Source of the DNA: Ophiodon elongatus
Taxonomy: Eukaryota > Chordata > Actinopteri > Perciformes > Hexagrammidae
Assembly (NCBI GenBank): GCA_016806645.1
Contig: JACSYO010000560.1
Location: forward strand, 712,001 to 776,000
Direction: 5' to 3'
Length of the DNA: 64,000 bases
Each line of letters begins with the position of its first letter. Position 1 is the stretch's first letter. Below the pieces are notes generated by a model. It searched no databases. It was given only the letters and a program-made list of their open reading frames with translations, and had not been told where the DNA came from. The translations under genes were made by a program, and so were the position numbers. Positions 10,692-49,336 of the stretch are shown here, in pieces.

Positions 10692-13029
10692 AACATTTAA
10701 CGGAGACAACGTGCATCCACGGTAATTCACATTCAAGATCAAACCAGAAAAAGGAAAAAAAAGAAGATTCGATCTGTTTTTGGAAGTGATGAAGCGCTCA
10801 ATCATTGACAAGTTTGAACATGAGATATGTCTCTTAATGTCACAGGTAAGAAATGTCAAAAAAAAAAAAAAAAGTGATGGCTCAACCAAAATTATTTTAC
10901 AATAATATAAATAAAATGTAAATAAAAGACTGTCCCATTCCCCACGCCGAATGAGTCAGAACCAATAGTTTGCAGCAGATGCTTCTGTTGCAAATGATGT
11001 CGTCATGTGTGATAGATTTCTGCTACTCGGTTATTGGTAATTCATGTGTAAACAAAAACAGTGTTGTTTACCCTGTTGCTCCGAGACTCTCAATATATTC
11101 ATCCCTGTGAAGTCTGTGTGATGAAAACAGTTTAACTGCCTGAAATATAAAAAAAAAAATGAAAAGTCATTTCAAATTTTTGCGTTAGCTGCAACGTGGT
11201 TATGGACTCTGAGAATAGTGAGCATACTAAAGATTCCGAGCGAAGGTGGAGTTCTGTTTCTGGTACATCCGCGTATGACGAGAAGAACATTTGTTTTATT
11301 TTTAACCCTAAACCTCCCTGCTGTCTGACATATTCCACTAAACAAAAAGGGACAACACAGTTATTTTTTTAAATATTTGTGATGAGGTAAAAAAAAAAAA
11401 CAACATGCATCCGTAGCAAAGCTAATAATTCAGCACGCAGCATTTATGCCCCAAAGAGCGTGTATTCTAGTGGAGTCAGAGGATGAAAAGAACGTCTGTA
11501 CACGCATGTGATTAATGCAGGTATGAGAGCTGGAGGGTTAACTCCTCTTTGACATGCCACATATTATAATTAACATTTATCTGACAGCTAAATTATGAAG
11601 AGGAAGGACTGACCCCGAGGAGAGGGAGAGAGAGAAGGAAACCATACGGGACTTATTACAATTATTTAAGTGTTTGCAGAGGGGCTCATAACTCAAATAC
11701 CAAAAGTGCTGACTCCGATATACATCCCTGCCCCCGAGCATTGTGAGTACGTATTGTTTAAAATCACTCGCTGACTTGTTGGAGAGTAAGACATGGAGAA
11801 GAAGAAGTGGGAGTCCAATTTAAAGATTCGCATCTCAAACAAAAGAGCCACGACGGAATAGAAAAGTGAAGTGAGAGAAGTTATGGCGAGCCTTCGTTCC
11901 CCGGCCCGTGGCTCAGATACATTCAGAATACCAACAATCATCTGGCATCGACTGCCTCTGAGAGGAAAAACCTGAGATTGTACGGCCACAACGCGGTAAA
12001 TCCTCCGTTTACAAAAGGCCTTTACACGTTTCACGATTAGAAGAGCTCATTAATAACTGAAGGGAGAGCTTATTGTCTCCCCGCTTCTCAGCGCTGAGTC
12101 ACAGAGGAAAAGGGCAGACATTCCTTTTGGGAAATACTCACGTTTCCATTATGTTCTGCAAATCAATTAGCTCAAACGGAGACTCGGTAGTCCCGATCAT
12201 GTTGACGGAGCTGCGGCCGCGAGAGCCGCTGGAGCGTTTTGTTTTCGATCATGTAATAAGCTTACATTAACACCCTTTACCGGAGGGGCTTATGCGCGTG
12301 TCACCGCCCTGAAAGTAAACTTGATCCAAGTTCTAAATGAACGGCCATGCAGTTCCTCTCTTTACACACAGGTATCCCAGCGTCATGCACACACAACAGG
12401 GTCAATGAATATTGCCAAAGACAGAGGAAGCCCCTCCCCACCCCCCCCCCCCAAAAAAAAAAAAGGAGCCAGCAGTTCAGCAGCGCTTAGCTTAGTTGCT
12501 TCTACGCCCACACAGACCCTTGACCAGGCCGTGGCCCTCTGACCTGGCTCATGGAGACGAGGTAAACAGATTAAAACAGATTGGGAACACCTCGGACCAA
12601 TCGGGTAATGAGCAAACTCTCGTAAGGGCTGGCTCGTGGGTGTCGGGCCTAATGATACAGACTCATGACGAGGTAAGGGGCGTGAAGCCCGTCCACGCTA
12701 AAGAGGAAGGCCTGCACTGAAGCAGGTGCTCACTTCCTCACTGGTCCACCCGTGTTGGAGCAGCGACAAGAAAAAGTCCCCTCATCTCAGTTCCCTCTGC
12801 TTCACACTGCAGTTAGTGAAAGTGCTGCTGCGGGGAATAACAAAGCGCAGAGCAAACACAATTTGATTCGCCGTGTGTTTGACTTCCATTTGTGGACTCA
12901 TGAAATTGATTGACATCTGTTAAACACCATCGGAGTGGACGAACACTAAACCGCTCCGTTTTTTTTTCTGATTTCTAAATGTTTTCATTTCCGTTCGGGC
13001 AATTTCAGAGTCCTCAGTTGACCTCGGCC

Positions 13030-13165
13030 GTCTTTGGGATGTGTGGAGGAAGCTGGAGAAAGCCCCCCCCGTTGACGTGGGGGGAGAGCACGCAAACGCA
13101 ACACGGCCCGGGATCGAACCCATGTGCCTCTTATCCACCATACCACCATGCGACCACCACAGGAG
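13030..13165 (-). mobile_element. tRNA-derived SINE, fragment
   Basis: Read on the minus strand, an A-box-like TGGTATGGTGG (13146-13136) and a perfect B box GGTTCGATCC (13120-13111) are followed by a tail resembling the common fish tRNA-SINE body (GTTTGCGTGCTCTCCCCCCA). It lies in the first CCSER1 intron. Confidence 0.7.
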
Positions 13166-14693
13166 CCGTCAACCACTCTTATCAAGGTGCGCACGTCAAG
13201 AGAAATATATATTTTCACAGATATAATTCACTGACCGCTCGTACGAAGTCAGATTTTATCTTCGGTTCAATTCCTTGCAGGACTTTCTCATAAACATTGA
13301 TTATAGCGCCGTCGTTCCATTTCAAAACACAGCGCGTCGTGATGTCATTTTAACAAACAATACACAAAATACGTTGGTAATGCATTGTTTTCTTTTATTA
13401 TATAAATGGCTCTGGGAGTTCAGAGGAGGCCCCTGCCATGCTCCTAATGCTCACAGCAGGGGGCCAAACACAAGTCATTTATTCCGCTGTAGTTTGCATT
13501 GCCTTGTCACCACACTCTGCAGCACAGAGCGCACACCGGTTATATGATGAATCAGGAGGCTAACGTATGGGTCCAAACTCCTCGTTCACACTGCGACATG
13601 ATTATCTGTCTGTTTGAAAGAATAAAAGGTGTGTGTGTGGGGTGGAACTGGGCGTTTCCTATGAAACAGGTTCTCAATGGGATTTTTTTTCTCACAACAT
13701 AAAACACATTACATGTGAACCACAGTCTTCTAATACACGTAATGGAAGATTACGTACACTGCTGAATACACAAAACAACATGCTTGTTACAAGCTTTCAT
13801 AGTTTCCTGGTGACTGATGTGGTATTTTGAGATGACTTTAAACAAAAGTAACGCAGTGGCTCAACCAAAGTGAGGTATTTGTTTTAGCCTCGGGGGGGAG
13901 GGGGGGGGGGACTGCTTTTAGAAGGTGTGTGTGGTTTTTATACAGGGTGTTAGCTGGCTTAAAAAATGGGATGGGTGATCTCGTCGAATCAAAATATCCC
14001 AATATTAACACACACATTTTGAGGAAAACAATGGTGATGTGAATATGATGACCAGACGGATACACACAGTATTCACTGTCCATTTAATTCAGGTACAACA
14101 TTAAAACACCAGGAAACACAAATATAAGATACATTTAAGTCATCTTACAATAAGCAGATTACCAGAAGGTGATGAATCTATCACCACTTCATCTACGTTA
14201 CATTAACATATTACTTCTGCGACCTATGTAAGGCATCGTATTACACGACTGCTAACCTTATCTTTGTGGTCAAAACAACAAGCTGTCTGGAGCAGGAGGC
14301 CCAACAGAAACATTGCTTCTCTGAACGTGTGGCGACCAGCTTGTTTGGGCTCACTAAAGAAACACAAAACTATAATTCATCACTTGTTTAACAAAAATCT
14401 GAGACTGCAGACTAAAAACCTCTGCTAATTCTGGTTACACGTCCCATGACACATTGATACCGCATGGGTTAATGATGAACGCGACAGTGGCGGAGAAACG
14501 CACTGGAACTTAAAGAAAACACATGCAAAAAATACAAAACACAAGAAAAACACAATCAAGGACTTTGGCAACACGTACATCGCGCATTAAGAGAACATGA
14601 TGCAAATTTAAAAAAAAAAAAGAAACCCAAGCAAACGCTCATCAACTTGACCACACACACATGCCACAGAGACACACTGCACATTGGGGAAAA

Positions 14694-14696
<3 letters not shown>

Positions 14697-14731
<35 letters not shown>

Positions 14732-14886
14732 TGGTAGAGAAGACAACGCCAGGATGGAGATTTAAAAAGGATAAATTAATCTACACTTAATAATATTGTA
14801 ATTGATATAAACACACAGATGTGTGTGTCTTAGATGTGTAAGAGCTGGTGAACACACTCACATCCCTATTATGGTAAACTAACAAG

Positions 14887-14945
<59 letters not shown>
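14697..14945. repeat. Two (AT)n microsatellites
   Basis: AT runs at 14697-14728 and 14889-14945 (28 units) in the first CCSER1 intron. Confidence 0.97.
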
Positions 14946-14946
<1 letters not shown>

Positions 14947-15179
14947 CATTAAACAGTGTGATGGCACAGGCCAGAATAATGGCAATATGTTTCTTATATG
15001 CACACCGGCTGATGATGTAGTGGCTCCTCGTAACGACCAGTGAGCTCAGTGCTCCGTGTGTCCAATGAATGGGCCTTAGCATGTTGTTACACTACAGTTT
15101 CTACAACTGTTCAACGGGCCCGGTTGATTTATTTTATTTTATTAATATTATTCTGTCCACGTCTCAGCGACAGCCAGTC

Positions 15180-15800
15180 ATCAGATTACCCAGTATGCAT
15201 GAGGTCATACGCGGGGATGTGGATGCCTGTGAGCAGCAGCAGCTCAGCGGGACGCCAACAACTGTCAACAAGCCTCTGAAGCCGTCGAGCTGCCCGCGAG
15301 ACGGAGAGCTAGCTGGTCAACTCTCTGACGCGCGAGGGGACGCGCTCGCGCTAATGGCCCTTCTCCTCTGCGATAATATAGCGATACAGTGTCGCTTTCT
15401 CCGGGGCTGTAAAGGTCACCCGGTGTTCAGCGGAACCGCGGCTAGCAGGGCACCGTCCGGTGGCTCCGCCGGACCGGCTAAGCGGGCAGCGGACGGACCG
15501 TGAACGTACGTTACCTTCGGCGGGGTCCCGGCGCCGCTCTGAGGAAAACCAGCGGGATATCTCGTCGCTTGTGCGGGTCATGCGAGGTATTGTAGCCGAG
15601 GACGTCTCGAAGTGTACAGCGGCACTGGAAGCGGAGGTAGCGCCGTGTGTAGCACTGACGCCGATATTACACCTCAGTGACGTGGAGGCTCGCTTCCTCC
15701 TTCCTCTCTTCCGCGTTGCGATGACAGGCCGCGAGCGTGCACAGCGTGACGTCCTCTCTCCTCCTCCCTCCCCCCTCCCCCCTCCCTCCTCCCACAGCTC
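15180..15800 (-). promoter_or_regulatory. CCSER1: CpG-rich island, probable CCSER1 promoter and non-coding first exon
   Basis: This GC- and CpG-rich block stands out from the AT-rich DNA on both sides. On the minus strand a good donor (CCGAAG/gtaacg) ends a possible non-coding exon at 15515, which could splice to the CAG acceptor at 10629-10630 just upstream of the CCSER1 ATG. No TATA box was recognised. Open frames here on both strands are explained by low stop frequency in GC-rich DNA. Promoter role is inferred from position and composition only. Confidence 0.55.
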
Positions 15801-16083
15801 AGCATCCTGCAGCAGGTGGATGGACGGACAAGTCAATGTCTCTGTGGCGAATACCATCGCTGAACCCATCTTTAATCGACTCCTCTCGTACATAGCTTAC
15901 GAAATAGAATATATAAATATGTATTAAACTGCAACCGTATATTGAATGGATTTGGTATTCACTTTAATTATCTAAAATAGCCACTTGTTCTCATTTGGTA
16001 TGTTAATATGTATAAACCAAGATAATACTTCACTCATCCGACGCATGGAAATTGGTCATTGCAGAGAAGAGAACAAATTAGCA

Positions 16084-16089
<6 letters not shown>

Positions 16090-16118
<29 letters not shown>
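16090..16118. repeat. Poly(A) tract
   Basis: 29 A in a row between the CCSER1 promoter block and the TRIM36 3' end. Confidence 0.97.
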
Positions 16119-16122
<4 letters not shown>

Positions 16123-16299
16123 ATACCATATGAAATATTCATAGAAAATGAAGCATGAAAAAGCAAAAGGCAGAATAGAAGTTACGTTTAGGGGTTGTGA
16201 CTGCCTGAACGTTTTCACACGCTACAGCCGTTGGATTAATCAGAGCGAAACGACACAAATACGTGAACATTATTAAAGAGACAAAAAATGATTTACAAA

Positions 16300-19218
16300 C
16301 ACACTAGTTTTATTTGATGAAATCCCCACACAGCAAATTATAAAGTGTAACATTTCCAGGAATCGTAGCAAAGAACAACATTTCCACATCTTTACATACA
16401 GAGACCCACCACGTACACACACCACAGCCAAAACCTCGAGAGGAAACACACAAAAGGGACAAATGCACTAATTTAGAGTTCAGAAGGCTTTCCCCTTTGC
16501 ATTAAGGAAAAGCCCATTTAAAACCACAAAGTAAACTAATTAGAGTGCAAATTGTCTTGATAGGCTTATGTCTGTCTAAACTGTTTTCTACAGCCCCCTT
16601 TAAGAATATTAATATTGCACACACACACGCACACATTATACACACCTGCAGAGCCAAACAGCTGCTGACATGCTACAGATTTTTAAAGTGCTAGCTTGGA
16701 ATTAGATTGAGAGCCAGCCCGCTAAATATTTGGTTGTACATTATTTAATGAAAAGCCGGCTATAGGATGCATTTTGATTTAAAAGTCAGATGAGATGTCG
16801 CGATTACAAGCCTTTCAGCAGATTTCTATGACTATATGAAACTGTGCCGAGACCCACAGCAGAACAAACCAACATTCACTCGTTTGTTCTGTAAATAACA
16901 GGAATACATTCTGTGATCAAAATAAAACTGTGAACCTGCCCTGCAAATTCATAAATGCATAGACATGTTTTAAAGATGTTGAAACAGTCAATTTTAAAAT
17001 TTCAGGACTCAGGGTTCAGGTCGGTCAAAGAAACAGAAACACCTGCAAGACGAAATGCACAGTCACAGAAATCCTATAGGTCATTTTTTAAACTGGAGAA
17101 AGTTTCTGTCCAGCTGTAAAAGCATGAATTTATTAAATGTTTTAACCCAAAACCCACAATGTGCTCCCCACTATAGAGCCAAAACATTTAAACAGACTCC
17201 TCAAACCCACACCACAAAAGAGGAGGAAAAGGTTGTTGGTACCATTTGAAAGCGCTCCCTAGACGAAGGCAGCCGAACAGGAAAACATCGGCTTACAATA
17301 ACTTCCACCAACAGTGACACACACGTCTTTCAAATCCACAAGCAAACACCAACTAATAAACATTTAAGATGTACTTTATTTCACGGAAAATAATACTCTT
17401 GATTAACATGTACATGGGAGTTAAAAATTAAACATTGAAAAATCGGTTTATAATCTGACATTAAAAAGAGAAGGCGACGACATTGAACTGGCTGTTACGG
17501 ACAAAAGCTGCAAATCAAACCAAAAGGTGTTTCTGTGAGGAAAGGTACAGCAGTTAAGGTTTCCCAGGCCTGATGATAGAGGTAGGTAGCATTAGGCCCC
17601 GAGCAGGGACAGAAACCTGAGAAAACAGATTACCTCAACCCTCCAGAAATCAAAACATACGTGAACGTACAAACGAGCCCATGTGCAGGCAGAGCTGCAG
17701 CAGACGTCTGTACACAAACAAGCAGGCGCTCCGTCTCGCGTGCCCTCTTAGACGCGAATATCTGAGCTCCTTTAAAGCAAAGCCAATCAACTACTTACGT
17801 GATCTGTCTGATAGCCGATCTCACCCGTGACGCACCAATATGCTACACGTTATGCGTCTGCTAGTAAACGGTGGTATTGATCGTAATATCAAAAAAAAGG
17901 TACTGAACGGTGTGTTTTGTGATAGCACTTTTTGTGAGAACCTGAAGAACCGTGTTTGTGTTCTAAAACTGTTAAAAGGCTGCGAGGCCACAGAGTGGTG
18001 GGTGGCACTTGAGTCAGCACCTGGACTTTCCACGCCCTTTGGCCATTGGTGACTTTGCAGCTGTGTAACCCACGTTGACTACAAGTACAGTGTTCTGGTA
18101 CCCGGCTGATTTTAATAGTGCAGGAGTCACATTCAGCGCTGTGCAAACAGTGAGAGGCTTTAAAATCCAAGTAACTACGCCAGGATGTACGTGGATGTGG
18201 TAAAAGGTGAACGCGTTTCAGAGAGCGAGACACTAATGTGCCGATTGTGTCTACAACGTTTAAAGTGAAGAAGCGAACTAGGTAGTGATCAAAACGTGAT
18301 GATTGTTAAGATTATCATGTGTGAGGCTTCATTCAGAATATTGTGCAAAAACAGCTGAACATGACTGACGAGGAGGAAAGGTAGTGTTTTCTGTGAGAGG
18401 AAAGAGGGAAGTATAGTGAAGACCATTAACCGTTATAACTGACACCGCGGTCTGTGATAAAACTACCCACAATAAAAACTCACATACAGTATTTATGCTA
18501 AGTATTTCCATAATGCTTGTGCAATGACACCAACATTTGCTTGCTAGAGCAAACTAAGGGACCCATTTCCTTAAAAAAAAAGAAAAGAAAAAGAAAAGGC
18601 ACAAAGGCGCTAGCTTTATAGTAGCTACAAGGCTCTTAGGTCCACCAAGATTACATCTACACCTATGCTGCTACTTTTAGACAAATAGTTACAGAGAAGA
18701 GCCCAACAAATAAAGATCACCCAATAATTAATACTCAAATAATCTATGAACATATACCTGGCAAAAGAGGAAGTGGAAGCTCAAAGGCGTTTCACGTTAA
18801 AACAATAAAGATTCAAAGTCGCTGCAGACTAACTGCAGCTACTTCCACTATATTAACAGCTGATCATAGCTGGCAATTAAAACCAGGTCAAATACAATTA
18901 ACAGATACAGAGACTTTGGTATGTAGAGAAGATCTTTCACATACCATATACCAACCTCTGAAGACCTTTGTATGTGGACACTCCTACTCAGCGTCGTACT
19001 CTTGTGTATGGATCATACATTATACATGCCGACTGTAAATAGGTCAGTCTCTAGCAGAGATACCATTCAGGACTGAAGGCCCTGATCACAGCCGCTTCAT
19101 CTGACCCTCAAAAAACCAACTATTTAGATTGTACTCCATGACCCTGTCATTAAAATCTGCTCTTCCCAGAACATGCCAAAGACGCAGCTCCCAAAGCATC
19201 CACATGCCCCGTCCCTCC
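16300..19218 (-). other. TRIM36: Probable TRIM36 3' UTR and downstream DNA
   Basis: There is no coding signal between the TRIM36 stop and the CCSER1 promoter block. Minus-strand AATAAA hexamers lie at 17380-17375 and 16314-16309, either of which could end a 1.9 or 2.9 kb 3' UTR. Which is used cannot be told from sequence. The stretch includes one copy (18901-18955) of a duplicated palindromic element. Confidence 0.4.
18901..18955. repeat. Palindromic element, copy 1
   Basis: Near-palindrome centred on AGATCT with arms TGGTATGT / ACATACCA, about 0.26 kb past the TRIM36 stop. Shares 27 identical bases (18915-18941) with the copy at 19780-19806. Confidence 0.85.
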
Positions 19219-45566
<26,348 letters not shown>

Positions 45567-46400
45567 GGCTACAGATGATGGAGGATGGTGCAGCACGCAG
45601 ACCGGTCAGCCAACAGAGGGATCGAGAACGTAGAAAAAAAAAACCACGCACTCTCTCTCTCTCACACACACACACTCACACACACACACACTCACACGCG
45701 GCTTAAACAAACACGATCAAAAGCTCTATGCTTTACAGGGGAGCTGAGATAAGACGAAGAGAGAAGAGCCGCTCCTCAGACCACAGCCCCATCACCACCA
45801 TCCCCTCTCTCTCTCTCGCTCCCTCTCTCTCTCCTCCCTCCTTGTCCGTGTAGCCTTCACGCGCCGGCTGCAAGAAGACAATTTTATTTTAGTTTGCCTC
45901 ATCTTGGAGGTAAAACCCCGCCCCCCTGTCCCCCCCCCCCCTCCCATACTGTACCACCTCCCTCCTCCTCCTCTCTCCACATCATCCCTCAGCGGCGATG
46001 TCTCCGCTCACAGAGCTCTTTGTGTCCTCGTGCGCTGTCATATATCAATCCGTTTTTATCACTTGTAAATAATCATGATAATCTCAGATTGAAGATTAAA
46101 GGGGCGGAGTGTGTGTGTGTGGGGGGGGGGGCGGGGGGTCTAAAGCTGTTAGTGCTGCTGCATTCTGTCAAGTTGGGCATTCACGCATGGCTGGCCGCGC
46201 GCTCGAGTGTGCGCGTGTCGCTTTATATGGGCCGATTTGTGCCCGTTGCGACCCAAATATGTGAGAGCAGCTCCCGAGTGTCTCACAGCGGTGTGTGCTC
46301 TGTGGTCGGGCGGAGTGATTCCATCACGAGAGACTCAAACAGAGACCTATATGCTTCACGCCTGAGGCCGGGGTGTGAGGCGACCGTGTTGTGGAGGCCG
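45567..46400 (-). promoter_or_regulatory. TRIM36: Upstream TRIM36 promoter region
   Basis: DNA upstream of the long-form start is rich in CpG and CT repeats (CA/CT microsatellites 45646-45705 and 45802-45840) with further CpG-rich sequence near 46180-46330. No core promoter motif can be assigned with confidence. Confidence 0.4.
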
Positions 46401-47839
46401 GATTAAGTTCGTCTTTCAATTTTTTTTCTTCTTTTTTTTCAGGGCAATGCCACTTGTTCCGCGTCACCAGATGGCCGCATGGCTTCACGCAGACATATTC
46501 CGCCCCATTGAGCACGTGGGGGGGGGGGGGGGGCACAAACGGGCAGACTGCCCTGACGGAGCAAACGGTGCATGCAAAAAAAACAACAACCAATAACTCA
46601 TCTATAAACTGGCGGTTGTTTCCTAAAGCATGGAGATGATCAGGGTTGACTGCAGTGGAGCAACTTGGTTGCATTTTGTAAAAAGCCATCATCCACGTGT
46701 GGGGGAGATGGAACATCTGAAAATGACCTTTATTACATTTCATCTCAGGGATCTCTTCGGTGTAAAGGTGTTATAACTGGTTAAGCCTGTGGCTTTAAGG
46801 CATTTATATAATGCTTTATACATCAGTTATGAGTCATCAAGTCTCGGGTTGCCAGGTTGGGTCTACATGCTACAGCAGCTCTGCAGGCTCTACTTTTAGC
46901 AATGCTTTGGAAAGGTCAGGAGATCACCATGAATGTCCTTTACCACATTTCATGAGCGAGCCACGTATGAGGCGCCTCACTGCAGAGCTGCGTCACAGGT
47001 CACAGGTCAAGTGCAGCATCAGAGGCCACATCCACGTCTCTTTACGGCCTCTTCGGGAGACTCTTGGGGGCCAAAGATGAGAGCAGTGCTCATGAGCACT
47101 GTGTGTGGAGATGACACTTGACTGGCCCATAAAAAGCCACATAACTGAGCCAGAGTGCCCTCCGCGGAGATGAATTATCAGTCAAATGTATTGATTGGCG
47201 TGCGTTTTACGAGGCAGCATTGATTCGCGTTAAATAACGACAGAAAAGGCAAGCTGTTGCATAAGCAAGTCCGCCCGGGGGCTCGCGGATCATTCAAAAT
47301 GAGTCGTCCCCATCACATGACGCAGAAGGGGAAACACAGAGTGTTCGTACACGGATCCGTTCAAGACCGTCGTGCCGGCATCAGCTTGACTCTGCAGCTT
47401 TTGAGTCATCAAAGATTACCGGAGCAGATTTTATCTTGAGTTTCCTTGCGCTCAGCCTCGCCTGCTCGGTGTCAGTATGAGGTTACATGTCGGGTGCCAC
47501 CCAGGTGGAAGTTGTCCTGAACAGGGGACTACATCACCACACCCAAACTACAGCCGGCTGTCATGGCAGCGTCTCCTGGGGGTTGTGATCGGGGCCGGGC
47601 TGTAGTCACTGTGGAAGAGGAGACTTTTCAAACCGTTCCATTCTCCTTTGTTTATATTTTTTTTTAAATTTGCTTCCTAAACTTAAAAAAAATAATCATA
47701 AAATGTGTGATTAAGTACCGTTTAAATTATTTATTAACCTTTACATTCAGATTAGATACAAGTACCACGAGGCCACATTTGTTTAGCTCGAATTACCTCA
47801 TCAGTGAAGTCTGTGACTGCTATGCATCTCCCAAGTGGG

Positions 47840-47895
<56 letters not shown>

Positions 47896-48682
47896 GTATC
47901 CAGCAAAGCTCCCCTTCCCCCAATGCTGTTAATTATGTCTTAGTCACTGACCTAGCAAAGAAATGAAAACAAACCACCAGACTGCGCCGCTCTTAAAACT
48001 CATCTCTGTGTAGGACGAAAAATGAAAAGGCAAATGAGGCAAATCAGGAAAAACTTTTACCAGTCGTCATCTTTGGAGTTAAAAATAGAGCAACAACAGT
48101 TTGGAGTCATCCAGCCACAGTCTACTGCGAAGGGAAATATATATATAGACTGCGTCTGTTATACATAAACTAAACTGGTGTAGGTAATCATACAAAAAAC
48201 ACCCCTTATTTTCTTTTTCCTGAAGGAAAGAAAAATAACTCCACCGGAGTCGTCTCAGAGGAAAGGAAAACCCACACAAGCCTGAGAGAAATGCCACGTT
48301 TGACTCAGGACATGTCAGAGACGGATGGAATTTATGATTTCTGACTAGTAAAAAAAGGTAACAATGTCGGTCTCTGATTTTAATTCTACCTTTCATCAGA
48401 ATGTAAAAAAAAAAAAAAAAACCTTATCATAAAGAATGACTTAGCAGGGGCTAAAAAAATGAAAGTTATTCTAAAAAGGTAGGAGACCAACTGAATAATG
48501 AGGATTTCCGGAGAAAATGTCAACTTTGCACACGACGTCACAAAGTAGTCGGTGATTCACCACGAAGTCTTCGGGGGACGTTCGTGCTCCCGAGGGGAAT
48601 AAAAAGCCTCGATAGCGAGAGCAAACCTGAGATCTCACACTGAAACCAGGACAGTTGGAAAAGTTAGTACGTTTTTTTTTTT
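46401..48682. other. Intergenic DNA between TRIM36 and PGGT1B
   Basis: No gene seen; a poly-G run near 46518-46532 and a GT array at 47842-47894. Confidence 0.5.
47842..47894. repeat. (GT)n microsatellite
   Basis: 26 units in the TRIM36-PGGT1B intergenic stretch. Confidence 0.97.
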
Positions 48683-48997
48683 TTTATTCATCATAAATAC
48701 AGTATGCACCGCCAAGCTAGATCCAAATGACTGTCCTCAAATTCAAAGCCGAAGTAGTAGAATGCAATCACACATCAACATTTGCATATCCAACCACTCT
48801 CACTGATGTAGCTGTAAACATTGTTTCATCTTGAGCACTTGCAAAATAGAAGTCACATATTTATAGACATTTACATATTTTATCTACACCCAATCGCTCT
48901 ACAAAGCATAGAAAAAATAAATTTCGTTCCATTTATTGTTACATTATTCATTATTACATTATGTATATTAGTCGATAGAGCAAGGATTCACGGTTGA

Positions 48998-49098
48998 CAT
49001 GTGTATGTGTGTGTACGTGTGTGTGTGTGTGTGTGTACATGTGTGTACGCGTGTGTGTACATGTGTGTGTGTGTGGAGGGGGACGGGGGGGGGGGGCA
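48998..49098. repeat. Interrupted (GT)n followed by a G-run
   Basis: GT units broken by ACGTGT and ACATGT interruptions, then a G-rich run at 49077-49098. Confidence 0.95.
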
Positions 49099-49299
49099 TT
49101 TTGGCTGCATCCCAAGTCTTTTCACGATCCTCCAAATGCAGAGTTCACTGCAGCCATTTTACAGAGAGCAAGAGCGTCGGCCCTCTCTTCGCATGCGGTG
49201 GGACAGAGAGCAGCGAGTGCACTGTGACAGAGCAGGAAAAAAAAAAAAAAGAGACACAATAGAACAACTGCTGAGATGCAGCAAGTGGCAAATCATCCA

Positions 49300-49303
<4 letters not shown>

Positions 49304-49331
<28 letters not shown>
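49304..49331. repeat. Poly(T) tract
   Basis: 28 T in a row in the probable PGGT1B 3' UTR. Confidence 0.97.

Positions 49332-49336
<5 letters not shown>

Larger units (their letters stand above)
10629..15179. other. First CCSER1 intron
   Basis: Contains the AC microsatellite at its 3' end, the SINE at 13030-13165 and two AT arrays. No coding exon seen. Confidence 0.5.

Noticed and set aside
13111..13150. A functional tRNA gene
   Set aside because: Only A-box-like and B-box sequences are present, without a foldable cloverleaf; the context is a tRNA-derived SINE.
15351..15927. Open frames of 144-180 codons around the CpG block at 15.3-15.9 kb
   Set aside because: Both strands are open because of base composition; low-complexity Arg/Ser/Pro content and no homology. 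Better explained as a promoter with a non-coding exon.
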